Source: CAYVIB01 sp964451365
GTDB taxonomy: Bacteria > Pseudomonadota > Gammaproteobacteria > Pseudomonadales > Cellvibrionaceae
Assembly (NCBI GenBank): GCA_964451365.1
Contig: CAYVIB010000031.1
Span: forward strand, 1 to 64,000
Direction of reading: 5' to 3'
DNA: 64,000 nt
Made by a program: the position numbers and the translations under genes
Shown here: positions 1 to 8,481 of the stretch, in pieces
Layout of the letters: each line of letters begins with the position of its first letter
Position numbering within the stretch: position 1 is the first letter of the stretch
Notes under the pieces: generated by a model
The model's database searches: none
Seen by the model: the letters and a program-made list of their open reading frames with translations, nothing else
Told to the model about the DNA's origin: nothing

Positions 1-255
1 ACCGACCTACCATAATCTTTTTAAGTAAAATGGGCTTAAAGAAGCGCCATTCGGGGCTAACCCCTCTCTTCTTCCCCAATTAGGTTGGGGTTAATGAAAT
101 GAACCCCAACAAACCCTGGTTGGATGCGCCGCGCGAGAATATGATATAAAGTGACGCTTTGCGAAACGCGGTAAATTCCTTGTTTAAACCGGCAATTTTT
201 CGCGACGATAGTGGCAGGCGCTGATGTCATATGATGGGCGATGGATAACGGAACC
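1..255. other. Intergenic start of window with repeat fragment
   Basis: No gene is supported here. Bases about 12-54 match, on the minus strand, the end sequence of a dispersed repeat (core GGCACTTCCTTAAGCC, here GGCGCTTCTTTAAGCC) seen also near 5,780, 28,156, 28,464 and 50,110. Bases 61-112 hold a C-rich and G-rich inverted stretch of the kind found between many genes of this window. A long minus-strand reading frame across 57-338 looks like a shadow and has no recognisable domain. Confidence 0.5.
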
Positions 256-765
256 ATGGTTAGACCAATTACCGTATTAACTATTTTAGTACTGATATCA
301 GGCTGCGCCGGGCCCAAAACCCAGCCGGAAAATGCCACATCACCTGTTGCAAAAAATGACGTCCTGGAATTTTTAATTGATGTTCAGGAGCGCAATTTCA
401 GGAAGTCTGTCCAATTTTGCCAAAACCGAAAACCCGAAATGGAATTCGCGTTTGCGCAATACCTTAATCAATATCGTCAAGGGGCACAGGTCGCCCTACG
501 GCAAATTGGCCAGCAGGAAAGCCTGAATTTACTTCCCGGCGACAGCGAGATTGAACATTTCCTGGCATTACAGGACAGGCAAGGCGAAGCTACGCTTCAG
601 CGCGTTATCACCAACCCGACTTATGGCTGCGGCAAACTGTTCACTATTTTTTCCGTATTCACGGCGGAGGATGCCGAGAAAAAGTTGCTATCGAACTACG
701 TAAGCTACCTGGAAAAAAGAAGAAAATATTGTAGTAAAGTTCCTGTTCCGAATGGTTGTCCCTGA
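256..765 (+). CDS. Hypothetical lipoprotein
   Basis: A protein of about 169 residues starting at the second in-frame ATG (256), chosen because the hydrophobic signal then begins within a few residues. The N-terminus has a type II signal peptide with lipobox I-S-G-C, lipidated Cys at residue 17. The mature part is polar and helical, rich in Gln and Glu, with several cysteines (FCQNRK near 55, YGCGK near 128, and two near the C-terminus), which suggests disulfides in a periplasmic domain. I do not recognise the family. It stands alone: the downstream 400 bases hold no gene. No clear Shine-Dalgarno is visible, so the start is approximate. Being a lipoprotein is well supported; the function is unknown. 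Confidence 0.7.
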   Translation: MVRPITVLTILVLISGCAGPKTQPENATSPVAKNDVLEFLIDVQERNFRKSVQFCQNRKPEMEFAFAQYLNQYRQGAQVALRQIGQQESLNLLPGDSEIEHFLALQDRQGEATLQRVITNPTYGCGKLFTIFSVFTAEDAEKKLLSNYVSYLEKRRKYCSKVPVPNGCP

Positions 766-1168
766 TAAACACTGATGCGCAACGCGCCGAACCCATCAAC
801 TTTCAGGTAATACTGAATGTCATCCTTCTCAGATCCGAATGGCAATTGCCGGTTACGCGGATAATGCTATCACTATAGATCGACGCCATCGCAACATACC
901 GACAAGCATCCTGTAGGGGCGGGGTTTGCACCCGCCCGTGCCGCGCGTAAATATTATTTTACCGGCACAGCAATGGATTGCTGTCGTTCGTCTGATAATG
1001 GCGCTACGGAGGACAATTTCCCGGCACGTTACACGCCTCAAAAGAACTCGCAGGCCGCAGGGGTAAGACGCTTAGCCGGCTAATACAGGCGAAATATCCG
1101 GGTCGTTGTCGATCTTGCGTTACGTCATTCGATTAAAGGTAACTGCATTAGCCACAAAGGAGCTATCT
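766..1168. repeat. Intergenic region with REP-like hairpin element
   Basis: No gene seen. Bases 881-937 contain a block (GCAACATACCG, then a G-rich/C-rich hairpin around 913-937) that recurs at 5,839-5,905 with the same order: GCAACATACCG, a short spacer, CTGTAGGG, then a GGGG...CCCC stem. This looks like a dispersed extragenic palindrome. The remainder up to the GST start is featureless apart from its ribosome binding site (AAAGGAG at 1156-1162). Confidence 0.5.
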
Positions 1169-1819
1169 ATGATCCCGATCATTACCGCGTTTGAACAGTC
1201 CCCTGATCGCGGCCAGGGACTGGCGCGTGACATGCCCGTGCGCTGGGCGCTTGAAGAAGTGGGTCAGCCTTATGACGTTCGCCTCGTTTCCTTCAACGCA
1301 ATGAAGGAGGATGCCCACCGCGCCCTTCAACCTTTTGGGCAGATTCCCACCTATGAAGAAGACGATCTCGTCCTGTTCGAGTCGGGCGGCATTGTGTTCC
1401 ATATCGCGGAGCGCCACGAGGGCCTTCTGCCGAGCGACGCGAGCGCCCGCGCGCGCGCGATCACGTGGATGTTTGCCGCGCTGGCCACGGTAGAGCCGGT
1501 AATCGTTCAACGCGAAGTCTCCCTGTATTTGGAGCGCGACCACGCCTGGCACGAAGAACGCCTGAACATGGTCGAGGATCGCATCCGGAGCCGCCTGGCG
1601 GACCTCGGCACCCGGCTTGGCGATCGGGAGTGGCTTGATGGCGCATTCAGCGCCGGCGATTTGCTAATGGTGCAGGTTTTGCGGAGGCTGAAAAGCGCTA
1701 ACCTGTTGGACGGCTATCCGAACCTCGCTGCTTATGTCGCGCGCGGCGAAGCGCGGCCAGCCTTTAAATGCGCTTTCGAGGCGCAGTTGGCGGTTTCTGC
1801 TGGCGGGCATAATTGCTGA
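1169..1819 (+). CDS. Glutathione S-transferase family protein
   Basis: A cytosolic GST-fold protein of 216 residues. The start at 1169 is preferred over an upstream in-frame ATG (1106) because AAAGGAG sits 7-13 bases before it and the thioredoxin-like domain then begins at once. The N-terminal half (1-80) has the pattern of the GSH-binding domain: a short beta strand, W-A-L-E-E-V, a cis-Pro region (Q-I-P-T-Y) and L-F-E-S-G-G-I, whose E-S pair normally contacts the gamma-glutamyl group. Residues 90-210 form the all-helical C-terminal domain. GSTs conjugate or reduce small electrophiles; the substrate cannot be inferred. It appears monocistronic. The call to family level is secure. Confidence 0.88.
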   Translation: MIPIITAFEQSPDRGQGLARDMPVRWALEEVGQPYDVRLVSFNAMKEDAHRALQPFGQIPTYEEDDLVLFESGGIVFHIAERHEGLLPSDASARARAITWMFAALATVEPVIVQREVSLYLERDHAWHEERLNMVEDRIRSRLADLGTRLGDREWLDGAFSAGDLLMVQVLRRLKSANLLDGYPNLAAYVARGEARPAFKCAFEAQLAVSAGGHNC

Positions 1820-1990
1820 ACACGCACTTTTTGATGAGCACCTTTGAGCGGGTATCCAGAAAATCTCCAAGCTGACCACCAGCAAAAAAAACTGGCGCCG
1901 AAGTTATTGTATTGTTTGCATTTCTGCATCTGTATTTTATTCTAAAAAAATCAGGCAGATTTAGGTTTAATAGTATTACCAGGAGAGGAC

Positions 1991-2455
1991 ATGGAAAAAA
2001 TAATAGACTCGATAAGTAATTACGTTTTGTATTTGATCGAGATATTTGTTCAACCAAATACTACAAAAGCATTGTTTCAGGCAGCGGTTGTGCTTGGATC
2101 GGCGTTCATAATAGGGGCAAAAGATCAAGGAGCCTTTCTATATAAGGAAGAAATGGCGGCATATGAGGTAAAGCTTAAATACGAAGAAAAAGCAAAAGTT
2201 GAAGATTTGAGCAAGGTGGACTGTTTGAAGCAAAAAGAATATATCGCGGATTGTAAACTGGCACAGCATAAAATTAATTCTATTCAGGGTATTACTAAAG
2301 TGTTTATGGCTGTCATGCATCTCATCTATATGTTTTTTGTTTTTTCCAGTGCAGGTAGTATTGCATCCTTTTTTCTCAGGCCGCTGTTTTCGAATTCTGA
2401 AGCCGGCAATTCAACGCAGTCGCGCTCTGAAGTATCGATCGTTGAAACGTTGTAG
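1991..2455 (+). CDS. Hypothetical membrane protein
   Basis: A 154-residue protein with AGGAGAGG just upstream of the ATG. Two hydrophobic segments (about residues 26-43 and 103-127) flank a charged, Lys/Glu-rich middle (48-95) containing two cysteines, so it is probably an inner-membrane protein with a cytoplasmic or periplasmic loop of about 60 residues. The base composition is clearly more AT-rich than the flanking GST gene, which may point to recent acquisition. No family is recognised. It stands alone between the GST and a short doubtful frame. Confidence 0.6.
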   Translation: MEKIIDSISNYVLYLIEIFVQPNTTKALFQAAVVLGSAFIIGAKDQGAFLYKEEMAAYEVKLKYEEKAKVEDLSKVDCLKQKEYIADCKLAQHKINSIQGITKVFMAVMHLIYMFFVFSSAGSIASFFLRPLFSNSEAGNSTQSRSEVSIVETL

Positions 2456-2680
2456 TTTTATCATGTATGGATAATTTTGAGAAAGTCAAAAATATTTTCC
2501 GCTCTGGCAAGCTCAAATAGCATGGACAGAAGAATCACTGAGGCGAGTCTTGAGCTTGAAAAAGCTGAAGATATTTTTCTATGCGAACACGGTGGACGAA
2601 AGCTGATACCTGGAACAAGTCGGATGTATGTAACTCACGGAATCGGTGTAATTCGCGCATGCCGCAGTCCCTATTCAGAC

Positions 2681-3322
2681 TCATTCTCCCGGTGAGACAG
2701 CAAGACTATTATAGGGGACCGGAATCAGGTACTTCAGACCTTTATCGAGCTGTTCAATAAGAAGTGGTCGTTCCTTACAGCCATTGGGCAATTGGTCGAT
2801 AGCCTGGGTAAACAAAGCCTTTTGTTGCCGGTCCCGAGGTGGTACCCATTGCACATCACCGGAAGGGTCGATAAAGCAGTCGAGAAAAACGAAGTACAGC
2901 GTGGCCATATCCGTTACCTGCTTGATCACGCCCGTGCGGGGCACGTAGCCCATCCAGGTTTCGGATAAATAGGATTGCTGTTGTTCGATCAGGCGTTCGC
3001 CCGGGAGCAGCGGGTTAAGCGCGCTTATGGTGTTAAATGCGCACTGAATCCGTTCGTTGGCAATCAGCTCCTGGTTGGAAGTCAATGTCGGGTACTGTTT
3101 GACGTCGGCCAGTTGCGGCTCGGCAAACCGGCTATTCAGGACCAGCCGGATGAGCGCCTGCCGATGGTCGGCACTGATGCGATGAATTCGCTCGCCATTC
3201 CGACCATCGGGTTCGTCCGACTCGGACGCCTTGAGCAACAGCTCAAGACGGTCATCAACATACTTCGCCTTGTCGACTGAATCGTGAATCTGCTGGAAGA
3301 CAATCCGTATTGGGTTTAACAC
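2681..3322 (-). CDS. Hypothetical protein
   Basis: A 213-residue soluble protein without signal peptide or membrane segment. It is helix-rich at the N-terminus (many Arg, Asp, Gln) and has a more globular C-terminal half with W-M-G-Y-V-P-R and a D-C-F-I-D-P-S-G-D patch. No domain is recognised. It follows the 3338-3790 gene in the same direction with only 15 bases between, so the two are likely co-transcribed and may act together. Nothing in the neighbourhood identifies their job. It looks like a real coding sequence because of its length and the tight spacing. Confidence 0.55.
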   Translation of the reverse strand: MLNPIRIVFQQIHDSVDKAKYVDDRLELLLKASESDEPDGRNGERIHRISADHRQALIRLVLNSRFAEPQLADVKQYPTLTSNQELIANERIQCAFNTISALNPLLPGERLIEQQQSYLSETWMGYVPRTGVIKQVTDMATLYFVFLDCFIDPSGDVQWVPPRDRQQKALFTQAIDQLPNGCKERPLLIEQLDKGLKYLIPVPYNSLAVSPGE

Positions 3323-3337
3323 AGGCTCCCCCGCTTT

Positions 3338-3790
3338 TTAAATTGCGGTCAGTTCGCCACTCATATTCTTCCGTGAATCAATAATTGCCCGGAAACTGTA
3401 ATTTCCGCCGGGTTTGATTTTTGCGGACAGCAGGATGGTATTGGCATTCTTGGCGACAACCAGCAGGTAACCGGGATTCTCGTTAAAAGTCAGCTTGCCG
3501 GTTTGGCCGCGCTTCACTCCCATATCCTTGGCGACCGTATATTTATTGATGATAAGAATTTTTGCCAGCAGACTACCGGCCAGGGCGTAAGTGCCCACCG
3601 TCTGGGCCACTTGTCCATGAGGGCTGAAGCGCGAAAGGCCGTCGATAAAGGTATCGGCAACTCCCACCTCACGCAGAAAATCCTCCATGTTTTTCATGGA
3701 CGGAAAAACGTAAAGTTCGATTTTCGAACCCTCTCCGAGGAAATCCGGCTTCAGGTCACTGTCGTCACTGTGTTTTATCAAAGTATCCAT
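3338..3790 (-). CDS. Hypothetical protein, first gene of a two-gene operon
   Basis: A 150-residue protein. The ATG at 3790 is preceded, on the coding strand, by AACAGGAGATTAAT, a good ribosome binding site. The C-terminal half has alternating hydrophobic strands (L-L-V-V-A-K, I-L-L-S-A-K-I-K-P-G-G) suggesting a beta-rich fold; the middle contains V-G-T-Y-A-L-A-G-S-L-L-A, which may be a helix rather than a membrane span. No family recognised. It precedes the 2681-3322 gene by 15 bases. Confidence 0.55.
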   Translation of the reverse strand: MDTLIKHSDDSDLKPDFLGEGSKIELYVFPSMKNMEDFLREVGVADTFIDGLSRFSPHGQVAQTVGTYALAGSLLAKILIINKYTVAKDMGVKRGQTGKLTFNENPGYLLVVAKNANTILLSAKIKPGGNYSFRAIIDSRKNMSGELTAI

Positions 3791-4172
3791 ATTAATCTCC
3801 TGTTGTTTTTATTGTTGACGCTTACAAGGCGGGCAAGCGCGCTGATATGCGCATACTATTCGTTACACCACACTGGAGTGAGCATGGGCAATTATTATTT
3901 TTTGCCGATATTTCAATATATCGGGGTAAAAGTATAGACGTCCTTTTTGATCAAGCAAGCGATCATGCCAACCAATAGAGTAGCGGAACATAAGGCATTC
4001 ATAACAGAAAAAAGAAGCGAAGTATTGCGATATTTCGCGACAAGATTCCTTAAGAATATGTATCTACAAGAAGGGCGGGCTCAATAGTTGAAACCGCCCA
4101 TAATCCGGGTTCCGGGCAAAGCCGCACCGAAGTCTCCCGCCAATCCTCACTGAGACATTCTTTAATCGCATA
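3791..4172. other. Intergenic, nothing recognised
   Basis: About 380 AT-rich bases between two minus-strand units. It should carry the promoter of the 3790 gene near its left end and the transcription end of the 5402 gene near its right end, but I see no convincing terminator hairpin, repeat or small gene. Confidence 0.4.
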
Positions 4173-5402
4173 TTAGTGAGAGTTAAAAAACACTTCCATC
4201 GCGGCCTTTGCATTCTCGGTATGCGGAGCACCGGCGGAAAGCCCGATAGGCGCGATTGGTAGCGCATCAAGCTTGTCGAAGACTAACTGGTAAAGCGCCG
4301 CTTCATTGGCTTCAAAGTCAAAGCTCGGGCAAGGGTTTTCGAAAAGTTTCTCCCGGTAAACCGTCAATTCGCTGATCATGTAAGGCACGCTATCGCGAGT
4401 GACTATTGCCATATAATTTTCGAGTTGATCATCCACATAGGCCTCGGTCACCTCAAGATTACATTCCGGGAATATGGCAAAATCTATCTGATCATATTCG
4501 GCAAAAGAAAGATTCATCCAAAAATCGCCCGTGAGGGTGTATCGCGTATAAGACGAAGCGACAAGCACACCGTTGTAACGGGGGCGCACCACCTCGTAAA
4601 CCCTGTCAATAAACTCCTGGCCGATAGCCAGCTTTTCCTGTTCACTAAGCACCTCGAACCAATCGCCGAGCCCGTTGGCAAGTTGTTCCACTTCCAATAG
4701 GTACGGAATAAAGTATTCCGCCTTGACGAACTCCGCCGTATCGGAAACCACTTCCAGTTCCGGCAGGTAGATATCTTCCAGCCAGGTTCGATAGGCTTCC
4801 TCGGAATCGAATTCGTTTACCGCATATGGTGGCCAAAAATGCGCAAAATACAGTGGCCGGTTGTGGGTTAATTTTTCCTCCAACAGTACTGCCGCGTATG
4901 AACGCATTTCCAGGTCCAGCGCCTCGGCTGTCATGGGGTAGGTCCGCCCCTCGATATCGAGATAAGGCGGCATTGGACCGGGTAAGGTATTGCCAACATT
5001 GATCGGCCAATCCGCCCAGGTTTCCTCCACTTGCTCAAGATGCACTATCCAGGCGGTGGCATTTTCGGGCAGGGTGTCCGACCCCAGCAGAATGCGTTTT
5101 ATAAAGGAGGGTTTCTCGAATCTGGCGAGGCCTTCGGTAAAGCAGCCAAGTTCTTCCCATGTCGGAGTAGTGGTGCCCAGGGCATCGACGACAACGCCAA
5201 TGTTTTCAGCACAGATTACTTCTTCATTTTCACCATTGTTGTTGCTGCCGTTATTACCTCCATTATCGTTGTTTCCATTATGGTTGCCATTGTTATCCGG
5301 CCCGGATGAGCCGCCACCGCCGCCCCCACAGGCTACCAGTGACATAGATAAAATAAACGCAGGGATAATATCGTATAGGCCTTTAAAAATGCTGTACTTC
5401 AT
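4173..5402 (-). CDS. Asn-rich-linker lipoprotein with unknown large domain
   Basis: A 409-residue lipoprotein. The signal peptide ends in lipobox L-V-A-C (Cys 25), followed by a run of glycines and an Asn/Gly linker to about residue 60, the kind of flexible spacer used in this lineage to hold enzymes off the outer membrane. Residues 61-409 form one domain rich in aromatic and acidic residues (for example H-F-W-P-P-Y near 205-210, W-F-E-V-L near 255, D-F-W-M-N-L near 305), with four or so cysteines. The aromatic richness and acidic residues at strand ends suggest a carbohydrate-active or sugar-binding TIM-barrel-like fold, but I could not assign a family, so this is only inference. A GH11 xylanase lipoprotein lies next in the same direction. 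Confidence 0.72.
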   Translation of the reverse strand: MKYSIFKGLYDIIPAFILSMSLVACGGGGGGSSGPDNNGNHNGNNDNGGNNGSNNNGENEEVICAENIGVVVDALGTTTPTWEELGCFTEGLARFEKPSFIKRILLGSDTLPENATAWIVHLEQVEETWADWPINVGNTLPGPMPPYLDIEGRTYPMTAEALDLEMRSYAAVLLEEKLTHNRPLYFAHFWPPYAVNEFDSEEAYRTWLEDIYLPELEVVSDTAEFVKAEYFIPYLLEVEQLANGLGDWFEVLSEQEKLAIGQEFIDRVYEVVRPRYNGVLVASSYTRYTLTGDFWMNLSFAEYDQIDFAIFPECNLEVTEAYVDDQLENYMAIVTRDSVPYMISELTVYREKLFENPCPSFDFEANEAALYQLVFDKLDALPIAPIGLSAGAPHTENAKAAMEVFFNSH

Positions 5403-6261
5403 AAAAGATACCTTCCTGTAAACCGACGATCAGATTTGGCATCCAGGTTCATCTGTCACCGAATAAAATCTAAGGAAATTCGCGAAACGAAATTGATCTC
5501 GCGCTGATTCAAATCGTGCGCTTAAGAACTGTTTCGAATCACTACATTAATCCGATTCTCCACCGGATCTATACAATCGCCAGACGGAAGTACATTGCTC
5601 CGCTTAATTTTAAATCTAGTGCAAGGTGTTATCACACGCAAGAACAGGTGTTGGCGCGGAAAAATATTGGCGGGTAAAAAGAAGAATTCAGAAAATTATA
5701 AATCCAGCGTCAATATTTGGACGTTATCGGTAAGTTTATTTGTTTGAAAAAACGGGTCAGGAATCATATTCGTCTTAACGCCACTTCCTTATGCCTGTTT
5801 GATTGCGCCGCAGTGGTAACCTGGCATCCATAACAGGCCGACGTTATCGCAACATACCGGCAATCCACAAAATGCACCGACTGTAGGGACGGGGCTCGTC
5901 CCCGAGCGCGTTCAAAAACAGTAGGCAGAATAAAAAGAGTTTCCACTCACTCTTAGGAAAGGGGCGTTCGGAACAGACCACGGTTACTGAAAGCCAAGGT
6001 GATGTGTGCAAAACTAACCCCACCCCAGCCCTCCCTTTGAGCAAGGGGAGAGGGTAGTTCGGCAGCAACTTTTGAGCAATTCTATAGTTATTATTCTGGG
6101 TTTCTCATAGTGGCCATGGCAGGTCGGTTCGGCGGGGGCTCTTTAGAAATCTTCGGCAACATGGACGTTGCACGTAGAGCCCCCAGGGACGGGTTCACGG
6201 CGTATTTCTTGAGAGCCCTCGCCGGATCGACCGGATTCGCTGGCACCGTTACACCAAAGAA
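5403..6261. repeat. Long intergenic region with several dispersed repeats
   Basis: No gene is supported in 860 bases. It holds a short match to the dispersed element end (about 5,772-5,800, CACTTCCTTATGCCTG), a REP-like block (5,839-5,905), an inverted CCCTCCC...GGGGAG block (6,018-6,054), and from about 6,131 to 6,222 one copy of an imperfect palindrome also present in the 28,156-28,464 element. The part next to 5,402 should contain the promoter of the lipoprotein gene. Confidence 0.5.
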
Positions 6262-7080
6262 CTACCGCGCCGCATCCCAAACCCTTCCAGAAGCAGTCCC
6301 ATCCTTCGGCGGATTAAACACCTCAACCGCCATCACCTGATAAGTCGGATCATCTTTCGCATCCGTATTATTCATATCCGGAAGAATCCACCCGGTATCG
6401 GCCCACGCCTTAACATGATCGGCAAAAATAATTTTATGATTCTGCCCAAGCGGCCGTTGCTGAGTCGGTTTGCTCCAGTACTGGTAAAAAGTGGACGTAC
6501 CGTTTATCGACGGCTTCTGCTCCCGTATTGAACGATAAGTGGAATACTCAACCCCATCGCTGACAAAAGTTTTTCCGTAGGTGGCATTTTGACTGGGATC
6601 GTAAGTCCACCGTTGTAGAATGTAATATTCCACCAGGTGTGCCGGGTCCGAGGCCGACATGTCCTCATCATATCCCCAGCCGTACAAAGTGATATAACTT
6701 GCACCACTGTCTTCATTGAAGCGATAACCGATGACCCTGTCCTTATCGCCAAAATGCCAACCCGGGCCGCCGACATAATTGTAGCCACCGCCTTCCCAGC
6801 TAACGCTGAAGGAACCGTCGGGAGTCAGGGTTAATGATGTCGAGCCACCGTCCTTCCAGTGCGTGAAGAAAAAATCGCCAACATGACCAATTGCATGATT
6901 TTGAATGATTTTCGTGGAACTGGAAAATTCTCTGGTGTAAGCCTGATATTTATCTATAGTACTAACTGCCGTTCCCTTGACATCATCTTTTGATTCCGGG
7001 GCTTTTTGCCCGGCTGTACAGCCTGCAAGGCCGCATACGGCCAACAGGACCGCTGCATTTGTGCGGAAATAGTGTTTCAA
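6262..7080 (-). CDS. GH11 endo-1,4-beta-xylanase, lipoprotein
   Basis: A 272-residue enzyme predicted to hydrolyse internal beta-1,4 bonds of xylan. A lipoprotein signal with lipobox L-A-G-C (Cys 21) is followed by a short spacer and a complete GH11 jelly roll (about 63-268). Family signatures are clear: W-K-D-G-G, V-G-G-P-G-W, L-Y-G-W, V-E-Y-Y-I with nucleophile Glu 151, P-S-I-N-G-T-S-T-F-Y-Q-Y-W-S (the thumb), and V-M-A-V-E with acid/base Glu 253. There is no carbohydrate-binding module. A membrane-anchored GH11 is less common than a secreted one and suggests xylan fragments are cut at the cell surface or in the periplasm. It fits with the GH8 exo-oligoxylanase at 47,550. Confidence 0.93.
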   Translation of the reverse strand: MKHYFRTNAAVLLAVCGLAGCTAGQKAPESKDDVKGTAVSTIDKYQAYTREFSSSTKIIQNHAIGHVGDFFFTHWKDGGSTSLTLTPDGSFSVSWEGGGYNYVGGPGWHFGDKDRVIGYRFNEDSGASYITLYGWGYDEDMSASDPAHLVEYYILQRWTYDPSQNATYGKTFVSDGVEYSTYRSIREQKPSINGTSTFYQYWSKPTQQRPLGQNHKIIFADHVKAWADTGWILPDMNNTDAKDDPTYQVMAVEVFNPPKDGTASGRVWDAAR

Positions 7081-7305
7081 ACTGCTAATCCTCTTTCTCT
7101 GCCCTACAGGCGTCCTCGATATGTTTGAGCATGAGGGTAAACCAATAACGGGTGTGGTTAGTTGCTTATTAATTAAAGCAGTTAATTACACCAAATCAAA
7201 CGTGAATTCGGGGTAACCTCATCGACCCTTTATTCATATGCCCGCCTTTTCGGATTACCTTAGAATTTTGGGTTCCTGTTTGAGCTGCTTTTACTGATTT
7301 TTACC

Positions 7306-8373
7306 TTAAAGGTTTGGCAGATTAAAGAGAACGTCTATGAGTCGGTGGTTTGTATAGAAGCTTTCTCGTCCGAGCCTGTGCTTTTGCAGGATTCCATCAT
7401 CTGCAAGTGCATCCAGATATCGTGTGGCGGTTGCACGGGATACGCCCAGATCCGACTCCAGAAAAGCAACTTTTGTGTATGGGTGGCGGAATAAATTGTT
7501 TATTAGATCCTGGCTGTAAAATTTATGTTTACCACGTATTTCCTGCTTTAGCTCGATGAGTAATTTTTGGATCTTCTGAACCAGATCGATGGTATGTAGC
7601 GCTGTAGCGCTAACCCCTTTAAGCATGTATAAGAGCCAAGGCTCCCAATGGTTGTTATCTCGAGCGTTTTGAAGCTCAGAATAGTATTCGCTCTTGGTTT
7701 GGTTGATATGCCGGCTCAAATATAAAATTGGCGTGTCTAGAAGACCCGCAAGCACCAGATAAAGAATATTGATAATTCGGCCGGTGCGACCATTACCATC
7801 GTAAAAGGGGTGAATGGTTTCAAACTGATGATGGATGAGCGACATGCAAATCAGGGCGTCAAGTTTTTGTCTGGAATTAATAAACGACTCAAGGTCCGAC
7901 ATATATTGCGGTACTAACTCAGGAGAAGGCGGCTCGAATACGACTTCACCTGTTCTATCATTTTTTAGTACTGTTCCGGGTGTTTTTCTAAACCCAGCCC
8001 TGTTTCCTTCGAGAGTTTGCTGCACTTCCAGTATGGTGTTTAAGGTAAGTGCGCCTTGCTTTTTTACTTTATCGAAGCCTGATCGTAGCGCCACGGCGTA
8101 GTAAGCGACTTCCTTCGCTACCGGGTCTGATATGCTGCTTTGGAGCTCTTGTTTGTACAAGGCGTCTTGCGTAGTGATGATGTTTTCGATTTCGGAGCTA
8201 CTCTGAGCCTCCTGAAGAGAAAGGGTTGATATTAGAATGCCTTCATTGGGGATTGTTTTTGCCACGCCTTTGAGTTCGGCCAAGTGCCTATGGGCTTCCA
8301 CGAGCGCACGCAGTACGGCGGGTGTTTCGAGCTCTTGATGCGGGGGCAATTTGTTCAGCTTGGTGTTGGTCAT
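7306..8373 (-). CDS. Fic family protein, class II, with C-terminal winged helix
   Basis: A 355-residue protein of the SoFic type. The start at 8373 is chosen because the preceding codons in frame run through the operator-like repeats and are atypical. Residues 188-199 give the full Fic motif H-P-F-Y-D-G-N-G-R-T-G-R, needed for AMP transfer from ATP to a hydroxyl side chain. Residues 59-64 (S-S-E-I-E-N) match the inhibitory helix motif S/T-x-x-x-E-G/N, placed N-terminally as in class II enzymes, so activity is expected to be auto-inhibited. The last 80 residues resemble a winged helix (S-R-A-T-A-T-R-Y-L-D-A-L). No antitoxin gene is adjacent. The C-terminal DNA-binding fold and the repeat array at 8413-8480 suggest autoregulation. 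Confidence 0.92.
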   Translation of the reverse strand: MTNTKLNKLPPHQELETPAVLRALVEAHRHLAELKGVAKTIPNEGILISTLSLQEAQSSSEIENIITTQDALYKQELQSSISDPVAKEVAYYAVALRSGFDKVKKQGALTLNTILEVQQTLEGNRAGFRKTPGTVLKNDRTGEVVFEPPSPELVPQYMSDLESFINSRQKLDALICMSLIHHQFETIHPFYDGNGRTGRIINILYLVLAGLLDTPILYLSRHINQTKSEYYSELQNARDNNHWEPWLLYMLKGVSATALHTIDLVQKIQKLLIELKQEIRGKHKFYSQDLINNLFRHPYTKVAFLESDLGVSRATATRYLDALADDGILQKHRLGRESFYTNHRLIDVLFNLPNL

Positions 8374-8412
8374 GTAGCAAAATACCCAATTTCCGGGAAG
8401 GTTCGGTTCTTT

Positions 8413-8480
8413 CTTCTCAATAATAGAGAAATTTGAGAAGATTAAAAGCCACCTTCTCAAATTTGGCGATTTTTGAGAAG
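8413..8480. promoter_or_regulatory. Four alternating TTGAGAAG sites at 20-bp steps upstream of fic
   Basis: The 8-mer TTGAGAAG occurs at 8433-8440 and 8473-8480, and its complement CTTCTCAA at 8413-8420 and 8453-8460. Start positions differ by exactly 20 bases and orientation alternates, giving stacked inverted repeats on one DNA face; the middle pair extends to 12-bp perfect arms (8429-8440 and 8453-8464). A fifth copy (8487-8494) lies 14 bases further, inside the end of the LysR gene. The array starts 40 bases upstream of the fic start codon, where a promoter is expected. Operator function is inference. Confidence 0.75.
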
Positions 8481-8481
8481 C

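Noticed and set aside
2477..2695. A 72-codon frame starting with TTG after the membrane protein
   Set aside because: No ribosome binding site, TTG start, no domain, and it overlaps the 3' end of a better minus-strand gene. Kept out of the feature list, though a small real gene cannot be excluded.
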